A stretch of 64,000 bases of DNA, taken from NCBI GenBank assembly GCA_049509915.1, contig JBEKZL010000001.1, positions 1 through 64,000 of the forward strand. Reading direction: 5' to 3'. Source of the stretch: JBEKYD01 sp049509915 (GTDB lineage Bacteria; Acidobacteriota; Terriglobia; Bryobacterales; Bryobacteraceae). Under the pieces are notes generated by a model. The model ran no database searches. It was not told the origin of the DNA and saw nothing but the letters and a program-made list of their open reading frames with translations. Shown here in pieces: positions 33,823 to 43,132 of the stretch (the stretch's first letter is position 1; each line of letters begins with the position of its first letter). The translations under genes were made by a program, and so were the position numbers.

Positions 33823-34097
33823 CACAGTGATTCCCCTTCCTTTTTGCGTTGCCGCGTGATCCACTCGCGGATATACGCTGGACAGTTCGATAATTGAATG
33901 TCAGCCGCTTCGCAGCGTGCGAGAAAATTTATGCCATCCTGACCGGCCAGCGTAATGTCTTTCAAGTCCAGAACGACACTCTTACAGTCTGGCTCCGCCG
34001 CTACGAGCGATTCCAACTCGGCTATGTTTTCGCTGCCCATCCGGCCGCTTAGCCGGTAGACCACTTCCCCGTTCCCCGACCTGTGAATTCTCAGCAT
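33822..34097 (-). CDS. Small STAS-like protein
   Basis: 91 residues from ATG 34097 with a GGAGA ribosome site. Pattern of a STAS domain: MLRIHRSGNGEVVYRLSGRM, then VVLDLKDITLAGQDGINFLA. The usual Ser of the phosphorylation site appears replaced (LAGQDG), so it may not be controlled by a serine kinase. Its stop overlaps the start of the activator gene, so the two are translated together. A tandem operator lies upstream. Confidence 0.7.
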   Translation of the reverse strand: MLRIHRSGNGEVVYRLSGRMGSENIAELESLVAAEPDCKSVVLDLKDITLAGQDGINFLARCEAADIQLSNCPAYIREWITRQRKKEGESL

Positions 34098-34274
34098 TGG
34101 GTTTCTCCAGGAAGGCGATCCGTCCTCCGCCCTGTTTCTTCCCATGCCCGGGTGGCGGAAATTGCTCTTCCCGACTTCGATCATCGCCATATCCCAATCT
34201 CTTTCGGCTACGGTATGCACGGTGCAAACCATTCTTAAAATACTGAAAATAGGTAGGTTAACATTCATCACCCA

Positions 34275-34308
34275 TTACGAAAGATCGCAATTTTACGAAG
34301 TTTCGCAA
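34275..34308 (-). promoter_or_regulatory. Tandem near-palindromic operator
   Basis: On the plus strand TTACGAAAGATCGCAA (34275-34290) and TTACGAAGTTTCGCAA (34293-34308) are two 16-base sites 18 bases apart. Each is nearly symmetric (TTxCGAA..TTCGxAA). They lie upstream of the STAS/activator pair and just past the stop of the giant regulator, so they are likely binding sites for one of these helix-turn-helix proteins. Confidence 0.6.
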
Positions 34309-34315
34309 CCGGGCA

Positions 34316-37300
34316 CTAAGGCTTGAAGCGGTTCTTGTTGATCTTCAAGGCCTTGATCTTCGATTCGAGGGTAGACCCGGGAATGCCGAGTTTGGCGGCG
34401 GCTCCCGACGGTCCGGACACCCGCCCTCGGCTCTCGCTCAGGGCCGCTTCGATCGCCTCTTTCTCCTGGGCGGCAAAGTTGCGAGTGATCTCCATCTGGC
34501 TCTTCGATTCCTGGGCGCGAGGCTTGCCGGAAAGCCAACTCCGGTCGACCGAGAAAGTCTCGCTCTCGGTGACGATGACGGAACGCTCAATTACGTTTTG
34601 TAACTCGCGTATATTGCCTGGCCAGGCGTACGCCTGCAGCAGTTCCAGGCTCTTGCGCTCCACGCTCCGAAAACTCTTGCCGGTCTTTCTGCCATAGCGA
34701 TCCAGGAAGTATTCCACCAGCAGCGGGATATCTTCTTTTCGCTCGCGCAGAGGAGGCACCTCGATAGGAAATACATTCAGCCTGTAAAAGAGGTCGCTGC
34801 GGAAAGTTCCCGCGCTTATGGCAGCGTCCAGGTCGCGGTTGGTGGCCGCGATCACCCGGACATCGGAGCGGATCGTCGCGGCGCCGCCGACCCGCTCGAA
34901 CTCCTGCTCCTGCAGAACACGCAACAAAGCGATTTGAGTTTCGGCGGGAAGCTCTCCGATTTCGTCCAGGAAGATCGTGCCGCCGGCCGCCAGTTCAAAG
35001 CGCCCTAAACGTAGTTGAGTGGCGCCGGTGAAGGCGCCCTTCTCGTGTCCGAACAACTCCGAGGCGATCAGATCGCGCGGGATGGACGCGCAGTTTACGC
35101 TCACAAACGCCTTCGAGAATCGCCCTGAACGCCGGTGAATCGCGCGCGCCACCAGTTCCTTGCCGGTGCCCGTCTCGCCCGTGATCAGAACGCTTGAGTC
35201 GGTGGGTGCGACCTTGGATATGCGGGAAAGTACCTTTGTCAGAGGAGCCGCAGTTCCCACGATCTCTTCGAACATCGATGCCTTGTCGAGTTCTTCGCGC
35301 AACGCAACATTCTCTTCCAAGAGCCTTTGCTCGGCATGCTTGCGATCGTCGATATCGGTCCCGGCGCTATACCACCGCGTGATGTGCCCCTGCTCGTCCG
35401 ACATCGGACTCAAGCGGTAGTGGAACCAGCGATACTGGCCGTCGTTTCTCTTCAACCGCACTTCGTACTCAAACGGTGATCCGCTCTGGAGTTTTCCAGG
35501 TAGGTCCTGGGAGACGAACCTGGCGTCCTGCGGATGCAGCAACCGCCGAAAATCAGCGTCCTTCCATTCTGCCAAGGAGAAGCCGTAGTAATCCAGTGAG
35601 GCTCGATTCGTGTAAAGGCGCGCCCCATCGTGCCCCAATTCGGAGACGTGCAACGGCGAAAGGTCGAGAAGTTGCCGGGCTTCCTTTTCGCTTTGGCGGA
35701 TTTTCTGTTCGGCACGCTTCTGGTCGTCGATGTCGGTGGTCGTACCTACGAATTTAAGGACCTTTTCTTCTGCATCGCGCAAGACCACGGCATGCTGGAG
35801 ATGCCAGCGATAGGTCCCGTCCTTAGCACGGAGAGATCGGGTTGCAAACGTAAAACCCTGCCCCGAGCGCACACCCTCCCAAAAGGCCTTCGATGCTGCG
35901 TCGCGGTCTTCAGGGTGGACCGCAGTCATCCAGGCGTCCGGACGCGACCGCACGAAATCGAGAGTCTGACCGGAGAACTCGAGCCAAACTTGATTCACGA
36001 AGTCCGGTGTCCCATCAGGCTTGAGCGTCCAGGCAGATACAGGAAGACCCTGCAGAATCCCAACTTGGAGTTGCATATCGGTGTAGAGGGCGGCATTCTC
36101 CAGTGAAATCGCGGCTTGCGAAGCTAGCAACTGCAGCACTGTAACCCGGTCGGGTGTGAAGGCGCGCGGGGTCAGGTTGTTCTCCAGATAAAGTGCACCG
36201 GCGAGTTTCGCTTGCTTGACGATTGGCAGGCACAGGACTGACCTGGAGCGCTTGTGCCGCACATATTCGTCCCTTGAATAGAGGGGATCGGCGGAGGCAT
36301 CATCGAGGAGCACACGCTCCTGTGTACGGATTACGTAATGCAGCGCGGATTGCGGGAGGTCAGCCGGTGTGACGGCCGCCTGTCGAACGACCACCTCGAC
36401 CGAGCCCGGGCCAGTAGTAGCCTCCGCTTCGATTTGCGGCCCGCCGCCCCGGACCAGGATCAGCAGGCCCCGCTCGGCCCCAGCATTCTCCACTGCGATT
36501 CGCACGAGCGTCGCGACCAGGTTAGGAAGGACCATCTCACTCGAAAGCGCTTGCGAGGCTTTCACCACAGACTCAACGTCCAACTTCACGACTGGCGGGC
36601 TGATTGTGGCCGAAGAGGTAGGAGTTCGTTCCTCATGCAGGCGCGGATAGCGTTCCTCTAGTTGCTTAACTTTCCCGTGGGCGCCCCAACGGTCGTAGCA
36701 GTTCCGCGCGTTGCGGAGATGGGCGTAGCCGGCTGTTTCAAGACCGCGTCCAAGATAGTACTGCCCGGCCAGTTCGTGGGCCAACCCCTCGTACTGGACG
36801 AAGCCGTTCTCGCGCGCCGAATGGATAGCCGCCTCGTACAGACGCAAGGCATCGGCATCTCGCTTTTCGATGCGGGCAAGTTCGGCCGATACCAGTGCGT
36901 GCTTGTCGCCGAACGTCGGTGGGTAGTTTTCGGCCCACTCGTGCAGTTGTTCCTGGTGCTCTCTCAGGAGTTCGCGCCACTCTTGCTGCTCATCTGCCGA
37001 CGCCGTTTCATAGAGCGCCGCCACCGTCAGCGCGGTGTAATAGATGTACTCCTCCATCTCGATCCGGCCGATTGCGGACCAAAGTAGCTGCTTCGCTTTG
37101 CCGGCGGTTGCCAACGCCTCGGCCAGGTCGCCTGAGAGGTACCGCGCCTTCAGTTTGAGGATCCAATACCAGCAGCTCACCGTGGGATTCCGCCCCCCGG
37201 TCAGTTGCTCCTCGAACGTTGTCTCGTCGAATTGCGTGTCGCTGAATGTGGACAGGCTCGTCGTCCGGCCCTGCATCGTTGCGATGAAGCGTTGTTGGCT

Positions 37301-40300
37301 TACGAACATGGCCGCACCGTCGTCGTACCGCGCATTGCGCGCGAAGTCCATCGCTACCTCCGATTCGCGCCACACCACGTCGAGTGGGTCGTTTCGCAGA
37401 TTAAGGTACATGATCGATTCGGACAAACCATAGCAGCCGAAGGCTGGATCCCCTCCCTCTCTGGCGGCGCGAAAGCCTGCCCGAGCGAAGTCAATGGCAG
37501 TCGCGATCGGTTGCGTCCAGCCGGCAACTATTGCAAACACGACGTAAACTTTCGCCCGAATTGCGGTGAAGCCGTGCCTTTCGACCAGTTCGCATGCAAG
37601 CTTGGCGAAGCGGTAACCTTCGTCGTAACGATGAAAAACCGACCCGAGAATGACTCCCAAATTGCAATATGCGTTGGCGGAAACATCGCTCATACCGTGC
37701 TCGATGCTGACCTTGACGATGTAGCAGGCTTGCAAACAAAACAAACGGAAGTCAATAAAGTATGCGGGGGCGTTGACCACGGATAACACCATCATCGCCG
37801 CACGGATTTCTGGGTCGGTCATCAGCGGCAGATCGATCAGGCTCTCGATCGCACGTCCATTGAGGGCGTGCCAGACCGCCTCGTATTCGGCCCGGACCTG
37901 CTCTTCGGTCGGATGCACGGGCATATCGATGCCGAACCCGCGCAGGCACGCAAGCGCGGTGTCGACCGTCTGCCGGGTTTCAGACTTCAAGAGGTGCAGT
38001 TGGACCTTCAGATGGTAGACGGCAGCCTCGTCGACCTTCGATTTGGCCCGCGGCAGCAATCGCTCAATCAGTTGCCCGGCTGTGTCGAAGCCACCAGTCA
38101 GAAGCTCGCACCCTGCGCGTTCCAGCGTCAGGCTGAACATCAACTCGTATTCACTGCTCCAGTCGCGTTCGTCCAACAACGCCATGGCGGCCGCAAAATA
38201 CCCGCGTGCCGACGTATGAGCTGCGGAGGAGTTCGCCTTACGCCCCGCTCTTAGGTCGATCGCGGCTACCTGCACTCTCTCGGCGTGATCGATGACCAGT
38301 TCGACACTCCGATTCAGTTGGTTGGCGACATCGAACAGATGTTCGGCCAGGCCGTCCGCCGTCAAACTCGACATCAGTGCGCGGCCAATGCGAAGGTGCG
38401 TTTCCGCCCGCTCGCTTTCGGGGATGAGCGCATAGGCAGCCTCCTGAATCCGGTCGTGGAGGAAGGCATAAGAATCCCCCAGGCGGAGGACCAGCCCGAC
38501 GCGAGCGGCATCGAGAAGTGCCTTATGGATCTCCTCTTCAGATTGTCCGAAGACCGCGCTCAGTGTCGCGATCCCGGCGACGTTTCCGAGACTGGCGAGT
38601 TGCTGGAGAGCGGTCTGCGCATGGTGCGGCAATCGCCGGAGCTTCCCTATCATGAGATCCACTACGTTGTCGGAGTAGCGCTTGCCGCGAATCCCATCCA
38701 AGTCCCAGATCCAGGCCGCCGCGTCCTGGTCGAACCGGAGCAGCCCTTCCTCAACCAAGGTGGTGAGGAGTTGGATCGTGAAGAACGGATTGCCGCCGGT
38801 CTTCTCGTAGACCAGCAGCGCCAGAGGACCGGCGGATTCCGGCCCGCAGCGCAGGGCGTCGGCCACGAGCCGCTCCACGTCATCGAGCCCCAGGGGCGCC
38901 AGTACGATTTCCTGCGGCCTCGCTCCAGCGCCGCGGATCGCCGCCAGCGTCTGCATCAGCGGGTGAGACGAACTGACCTCGTTGTCGCGGTAGGCTCCAA
39001 TCAGCAGCACGTGCCGCACGTCCCGATCGGTAATCAGGCGCTCCAGCAATTCCAGAGTTGCCGTATCCAACCATTGCAGGTCGTCGAGGAACAACGCCAG
39101 GGGATGCTCCGGGCGGGCGAAGGCGCCGAGGAAACGCCGAAACACCAACTGGAAACGGCCCCGCGCTTCTAGCGGTGGCAGTTCTGTCACGGTTGGTTGT
39201 TTGCCGATGAGGAACTGGACTTCGGGTATGAGGTCGACTATCAGTTGGCCATTCGGCCCCAACGCATCCAGGAGTGCGTGCCGCCAATGGTTCAATTCGG
39301 CTTCGCTCGCAACCAGGATCTGACGAACCAGCATCTGGAATGCCTGTGCCAGCGTCGCGTATGGTACGTCGCGCTTGTACTGGTCAAACTTGCCCGCGGC
39401 GAAGAGCCCGCGCGGCGGGACCAGCACCTTGTGCAGTTCGTTCACGACCGAAGATTTGCCGGCGCCGGAATACCCGGATACCAATACAAGCTCGGCGGCG
39501 CCCTGCGCCACCACCCGGTCGAACGCGGCGAGCAAAGCATCAACCTCGCGCTCCCTGCCGTACAGCTTCTCGGGTATCAGCAATCGGTCCGACGAGTCGT
39601 CCGTGCCCAGAGGGAACGAATCGAGGCGACGGTGCGATTCCCACTCCGCCAGGCATCGCCGAAGATCGGCTTCTAGACCCGCGGCGGTCTGATAGCGCTC
39701 CTCCGCATTTTTGGCGAGGAGCTTCATGATAATGGCAGACAGGGGCTCGGGCACTGAGACGCGATCGACAGGCGCTACCGGATGACGCGCGATGTGGCAG
39801 TGGACCCACTCCAGAGGGTCCGCGGCAGCAAACGGGAGCGTGCCCGTAAGCATCTGGTACAAGGTGACGCCCAAAGAGTACAGATCGCTGCGGGTATCTA
39901 CCGATCGATTCATGCGCCCGGTCTGTTCCGGGGACATGTAGGCAAGGGTGCCGGCAATGATTTCCGGCGGGGAGGGCGCCTGGCGCTCGCGTGGCAGCCG
40001 GGAAGCGATGCCAAAGCCGGTCAGCCACACACGTCCGGCGTCGTCGGCGAGTGCGTTCCCGGGCTTGACGTCTTTGTGGATCAGGCCGCGCCGATGGACC
40101 TGACTGAGCGCCGTCGCTAAGCCAATGGCGAGACGTAGAAAGTGGGCCAGATCGAGTGGATGCTCCCTGTGTCGCTCTAAAATGCGGTCCATGGGCTCAC
40201 CGCCAGGGTCCGTGATTACAAGGATTGTGCGCCCTTTGTCGCGAGTGAGCTCCAGAGGCCTGGCCGCCCACTGGGGTTCCAGTTCGCTCGCGAGCGAGTA

Positions 40301-40459
40301 TTCATGCTCGAGGCGCCGCAGACTCTGGGGCAGCGGTTGTGCCGCGGCAGGAGCTACCACCAGAACAGGGGTTGGGTTGCCCCGCTGCCGACCCCGGCAG
40401 AGAGTGAACTCCGCGCCTTCGCGGATGATTTCCAAAAGATACTCGGAAGGCTCTGTCAT
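34316..40459 (-). CDS. 2047-residue regulator: pseudokinase, ATPase, GAF, two PAS, sigma-54 AAA+, helix-turn-helix
   Basis: Residues 10-275 are a serine/threonine kinase fold with LIHKDVKPGNAL (Asp130) but TGF at 147-149 where DFG is expected, and no clear lysine on strand three, so it is probably a pseudokinase. Residues about 297-800 form a MalT-like predicted ATPase (P-loop GYSGAGKSS, 329-337), followed by TPR-like helices to about 1270. GAF is at about 1300-1455, PAS at about 1465-1590 and 1600-1725, then a sigma-54 AAA+ domain with GETGTGKE near 1760 and GAFTGA, and a Fis-type helix at the end. Related trifunctional kinases end in a histidine kinase; here the output is direct sigma-54 promoter activation. 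Intact over 6.1 kb. Confidence 0.9.
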   Translation of the reverse strand: MTEPSEYLLEIIREGAEFTLCRGRQRGNPTPVLVVAPAAAQPLPQSLRRLEHEYSLASELEPQWAARPLELTRDKGRTILVITDPGGEPMDRILERHREHPLDLAHFLRLAIGLATALSQVHRRGLIHKDVKPGNALADDAGRVWLTGFGIASRLPRERQAPSPPEIIAGTLAYMSPEQTGRMNRSVDTRSDLYSLGVTLYQMLTGTLPFAAADPLEWVHCHIARHPVAPVDRVSVPEPLSAIIMKLLAKNAEERYQTAAGLEADLRRCLAEWESHRRLDSFPLGTDDSSDRLLIPEKLYGREREVDALLAAFDRVVAQGAAELVLVSGYSGAGKSSVVNELHKVLVPPRGLFAAGKFDQYKRDVPYATLAQAFQMLVRQILVASEAELNHWRHALLDALGPNGQLIVDLIPEVQFLIGKQPTVTELPPLEARGRFQLVFRRFLGAFARPEHPLALFLDDLQWLDTATLELLERLITDRDVRHVLLIGAYRDNEVSSSHPLMQTLAAIRGAGARPQEIVLAPLGLDDVERLVADALRCGPESAGPLALLVYEKTGGNPFFTIQLLTTLVEEGLLRFDQDAAAWIWDLDGIRGKRYSDNVVDLMIGKLRRLPHHAQTALQQLASLGNVAGIATLSAVFGQSEEEIHKALLDAARVGLVLRLGDSYAFLHDRIQEAAYALIPESERAETHLRIGRALMSSLTADGLAEHLFDVANQLNRSVELVIDHAERVQVAAIDLRAGRKANSSAAHTSARGYFAAAMALLDERDWSSEYELMFSLTLERAGCELLTGGFDTAGQLIERLLPRAKSKVDEAAVYHLKVQLHLLKSETRQTVDTALACLRGFGIDMPVHPTEEQVRAEYEAVWHALNGRAIESLIDLPLMTDPEIRAAMMVLSVVNAPAYFIDFRLFCLQACYIVKVSIEHGMSDVSANAYCNLGVILGSVFHRYDEGYRFAKLACELVERHGFTAIRAKVYVVFAIVAGWTQPIATAIDFARAGFRAAREGGDPAFGCYGLSESIMYLNLRNDPLDVVWRESEVAMDFARNARYDDGAAMFVSQQRFIATMQGRTTSLSTFSDTQFDETTFEEQLTGGRNPTVSCWYWILKLKARYLSGDLAEALATAGKAKQLLWSAIGRIEMEEYIYYTALTVAALYETASADEQQEWRELLREHQEQLHEWAENYPPTFGDKHALVSAELARIEKRDADALRLYEAAIHSARENGFVQYEGLAHELAGQYYLGRGLETAGYAHLRNARNCYDRWGAHGKVKQLEERYPRLHEERTPTSSATISPPVVKLDVESVVKASQALSSEMVLPNLVATLVRIAVENAGAERGLLILVRGGGPQIEAEATTGPGSVEVVVRQAAVTPADLPQSALHYVIRTQERVLLDDASADPLYSRDEYVRHKRSRSVLCLPIVKQAKLAGALYLENNLTPRAFTPDRVTVLQLLASQAAISLENAALYTDMQLQVGILQGLPVSAWTLKPDGTPDFVNQVWLEFSGQTLDFVRSRPDAWMTAVHPEDRDAASKAFWEGVRSGQGFTFATRSLRAKDGTYRWHLQHAVVLRDAEEKVLKFVGTTTDIDDQKRAEQKIRQSEKEARQLLDLSPLHVSELGHDGARLYTNRASLDYYGFSLAEWKDADFRRLLHPQDARFVSQDLPGKLQSGSPFEYEVRLKRNDGQYRWFHYRLSPMSDEQGHITRWYSAGTDIDDRKHAEQRLLEENVALREELDKASMFEEIVGTAAPLTKVLSRISKVAPTDSSVLITGETGTGKELVARAIHRRSGRFSKAFVSVNCASIPRDLIASELFGHEKGAFTGATQLRLGRFELAAGGTIFLDEIGELPAETQIALLRVLQEQEFERVGGAATIRSDVRVIAATNRDLDAAISAGTFRSDLFYRLNVFPIEVPPLRERKEDIPLLVEYFLDRYGRKTGKSFRSVERKSLELLQAYAWPGNIRELQNVIERSVIVTESETFSVDRSWLSGKPRAQESKSQMEITRNFAAQEKEAIEAALSESRGRVSGPSGAAAKLGIPGSTLESKIKALKINKNRFKP

Positions 40460-40751
40460 AAAGGGAACCCTCGTGACCGCGACGCTGCCGTGTTTAGACC
40501 ATTGTCACAAACATTGAAGCTCTACAAGCAATGGCCCACCATTTTCTTGGAGTTTACAGCCCTAACATCTGGTTATGAGGAACACACGTTTCCCGTTTCC
40601 GCGGGGGATCGCCCCCGGCTCCACGTTTTCACATGTAGATCAAACCTGCTGAAGGCCCGGATGGCGAACGCTGGATTAGCGCCGGATGGCCGCTCCGATA
40701 ATGATTCAGGAATTTACCCACCGGAACGGTTTGAAAAAAACCGGCCGCGCC

Positions 40752-40862
40752 CCGCTCTGCCGAGCCGAAGCCCCTAATCACGTATCCCTCTGATTCAATA
40801 CAGTATTCCAGCGCTCGACGCACGACGACGTCATCGTCTATTACCGCGATGTTCTGCCCCAA
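40752..40862 (-). pseudogene. Response-regulator receiver fragment
   Basis: MGQNIAVIDDDVVVRRALEY followed by CIESEGYVIRGFGSAE is the start of a CheY-like receiver of the FixJ/NtrC kind with the acidic pocket. Homology ends after about 36 residues, before the phosphorylated Asp. It is a remnant. Confidence 0.65.
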
Positions 40863-41040
40863 ATCCTTTATCCATCCGGGCCAAGCAGCCGTCCCGGTTG
40901 AGGCTTCTTAACCCTCAATGCTCCGAATCCTATCAGGGTTGCGGATCGCGGTCTATTCTACTTTGGTCGAACACCGGGTTCAGAAAGAGATTTTGAGCTT
41001 CTCGGCCATCCGAACCAGATATGCAAGGGAGCCCGCACCT

Positions 41041-41067
41041 ATTTTGCGCATTTTGCGCATTGACGCG
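41041..41067 (+). repeat. Triple 9-base tandem repeat
   Basis: ATTTTGCGC, ATTTTGCGC, ATTGACGCG in direct succession, the third copy degenerate. It lies in the 450-base gap before the aldo/keto reductase gene, otherwise without recognisable genes, and is followed by TACAAT at 41075-41080. It may be an operator or a promoter element. Confidence 0.4.
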
Positions 41068-41314
41068 ACCGCGGTACAATTTGATCGTCAGATCAGCAGT
41101 GTCAAGCTCGCCCGGCGTTCTGCTTGTTAAGCGGGCCGGTACCCTCACTGTCGCAGCAGCGAAAATTCTCCTGCAACGCCGGTTTTTCGCGAAGTGCGGC
41201 GTCGATCCGCCGACTCCGATTGCTGGCAGTTGCCGATCTGATCTTCCGCATTTACCCTTGATTTCAGGATGTTAGCCGCGGCCTCCGCCTTGCTCTGGTT
41301 GCGCTGGTTGTTCC

Positions 41315-42253
41315 ATGATCGACTCTTCTGATTTTCGGACGAGAAGGATGCCGCTCCACCACGGAACCGGCGAGATGCCCGTACTCGGCTTTGGCACCCT
41401 GATTCCGGATGCAGCTGCGACGATACGCGCGACCAGAGACGCGCTGGAAGCTGGATTTCGACATTTCGACTGTGCGGAACGATACCGAAATGAGGGTGAG
41501 GTGGGTGAAGCCTTGCAGGCAGGACTTACCGCTGGAGGGATTGCGCGTGAAGACATCTTTGTGACCACAAAGTTGTGGAACACCAATCACCGGCCTGAGC
41601 GCGTCGAACCAGCTTTCGAGGCGAGCCGGGAGAGACTCCGACTCAACTATCTGGATCTCTATCTCAGTCACACTCCATTTGCGTTTCAACCGGGGGACGA
41701 CCAGGATCCGCGGGATCAAAACGGCAATATCCTCTACGACCACGGCACGACGTTGCTCGAGACGTGGCGGGCGATGGAGAGTCTTGTGGACCGTGGGCAA
41801 TGTCAGGCCATCGGACTGTCCGATATCAGCTTGGACCTGCTGTTGCCGATCTACGAATCCGCGAGAATCAAGCCGGCCGTGGTCGAGGTGGAAGCGCATC
41901 CGTATCTGCCGGAGACAGAGCTTCTGGAATTCTGCAAGCAGAAGGACATCGTGTTTTTGGCCTTTGCACCATTGGGTCACGGAATAAGACCGGGGCCGCT
42001 CGACAATCCAGTCGTTTCGGCGATTGCCGCACGAGTTGGCAAGACGCCGGCACAGGTGCTGCTGGCTTGGGCGGTGCAGCGTGGCACGGCTCTGCTTACC
42101 ACTCCCAGGACGGCAGCCCGCGGGCGAGAGAATTTCGACATCTCCGCTCTTCCGGAAGACGCGTTCGATGAGATCAATCGAATTCAGACGAGGCGGAGGT
42201 TCAATGAGGTGGTGAAGACCGGCAGCCCGGGTTTCATTCCACAAGGTAGATGA
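41315..42253 (+). CDS. Aldo/keto reductase
   Basis: 312 residues of the AKR barrel. Catalytic tetrad visible: Asp52 and Tyr57 in FDCAERYRNEGEVG, Lys86 in VTTKLW and His119 in LSHTP. NADPH-site sequences near GLSDIS and the C-terminal TTPRTAARGRENF. It reduces aldehydes or ketones with NADPH. An ATGA overlap joins it to the SnoaL-like gene. Confidence 0.92.
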   Translation: MIDSSDFRTRRMPLHHGTGEMPVLGFGTLIPDAAATIRATRDALEAGFRHFDCAERYRNEGEVGEALQAGLTAGGIAREDIFVTTKLWNTNHRPERVEPAFEASRERLRLNYLDLYLSHTPFAFQPGDDQDPRDQNGNILYDHGTTLLETWRAMESLVDRGQCQAIGLSDISLDLLLPIYESARIKPAVVEVEAHPYLPETELLEFCKQKDIVFLAFAPLGHGIRPGPLDNPVVSAIAARVGKTPAQVLLAWAVQRGTALLTTPRTAARGRENFDISALPEDAFDEINRIQTRRRFNEVVKTGSPGFIPQGR

Positions 42254-42638
42254 CCATCCAAGAGAAACAAATACGAGAAGCTCTGAATAGGCATTGGGGG
42301 GCATCGGCGGCCGGCGATGCAAACGCGGAACACGATATTTATGACGACGACGTCATTTGTGGGTTCCCCAGTCAGGGGAACGGATCCTGGGTCTAAGCAA
42401 TTTGCAGGCCTTGCGAAGTCATCATCCAGGTAAGCCGTCGGGTTTCGACGTCAAGCGAATTCTAGGAAGGGGTGATCTCTGGATCACGGAATATACCATT
42501 ACCTACCAGGGGCGGCCAGCGTACACGGTGAGCATTATGGAGTTCCGCGACGGTAAGGTTGTGCACGAGACACAGTATTTCGCGGATCGATTCGAGGCGC
42601 CTGCCTGGCGGAGCCAGTGGATGCAGCGGATCGCGTAA
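42250..42638 (+). pseudogene. SnoaL-like/NTF2-fold protein, frameshifted
   Basis: From ATG 42250 the frame reads KQIREALNRHWGASAAGDAN then HDIYDDDVICGFP and soon stops. From about 42357 another frame continues PQSGERILGLSNLQAL, ILGRGDLWITEYTITYQGRP, VSIMEFRDGKVVHETQYFAD. Joined, this is a complete SnoaL-like protein of about 128 residues. One base gained or lost near 42360-42385 breaks it. Confidence 0.75.
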
Positions 42639-42674
42639 TGCCGCATTGAGGCGGGATTTGAAAGGAGTTCAATC

Positions 42675-43132
42675 ATGTGCAATGACCTCGTACGCGAAGC
42701 CGTTTTTCCTGACTATCAGTTACCCGATCACACGGGCACACCGCGCAGGCTCAGCGAGCTCCAAGGCGACGACCCCCTCATCCTAACGCTCTCGCGCGGC
42801 CATTACTGCCCAAAGGAACACCAGCAGGATCTGGAGCTTGCTGCGTTTTATCCGAAAATCGCTGTGGCATACACCCAGATCGCCGCGATCTCCACCGATG
42901 AGCACCACACTGTGCAGGAGTTCCGCGCGTCGGTGGGCGCCCAGTGGACCTTCCTCTCCGACCCCGAGCGAACGGTTCAGAAGGACCTCGACATCGCTGG
43001 CAGGACCTGCCGGCCGTGACGAGCGAGATCCGCCCCGACTGGGACTTGAGGACTCCTGGACTCCGCGAGGCTTGGAACGCGGGCGACTTGTCGGCCTTCC
43101 ATGGATGGAACAAAGATCCAAAAGCGGCTTAA
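42675..43132 (+). pseudogene. AhpC/TSA-like peroxiredoxin with internal deletion
   Basis: From ATG 42675, FPDYQLPDHTGTPRRLSELQ, then TLSRGHYCPKEHQQDLELAA with the peroxidatic-type Cys, up to RTVQKDLDIAG. After about 43005 the frame is lost. A C-terminal piece in another frame, VTSEIRPDWDLRTPGLREAW, then GWNKDPKAA, ends at 43132. The middle of the thioredoxin fold is missing, so it is not functional as read. Confidence 0.7.

Noticed and set aside
41060..41080. Sigma-70 promoter TTGACG/TACAAT
   Set aside because: Spacing between the two boxes is only nine bases, too short for a normal promoter.
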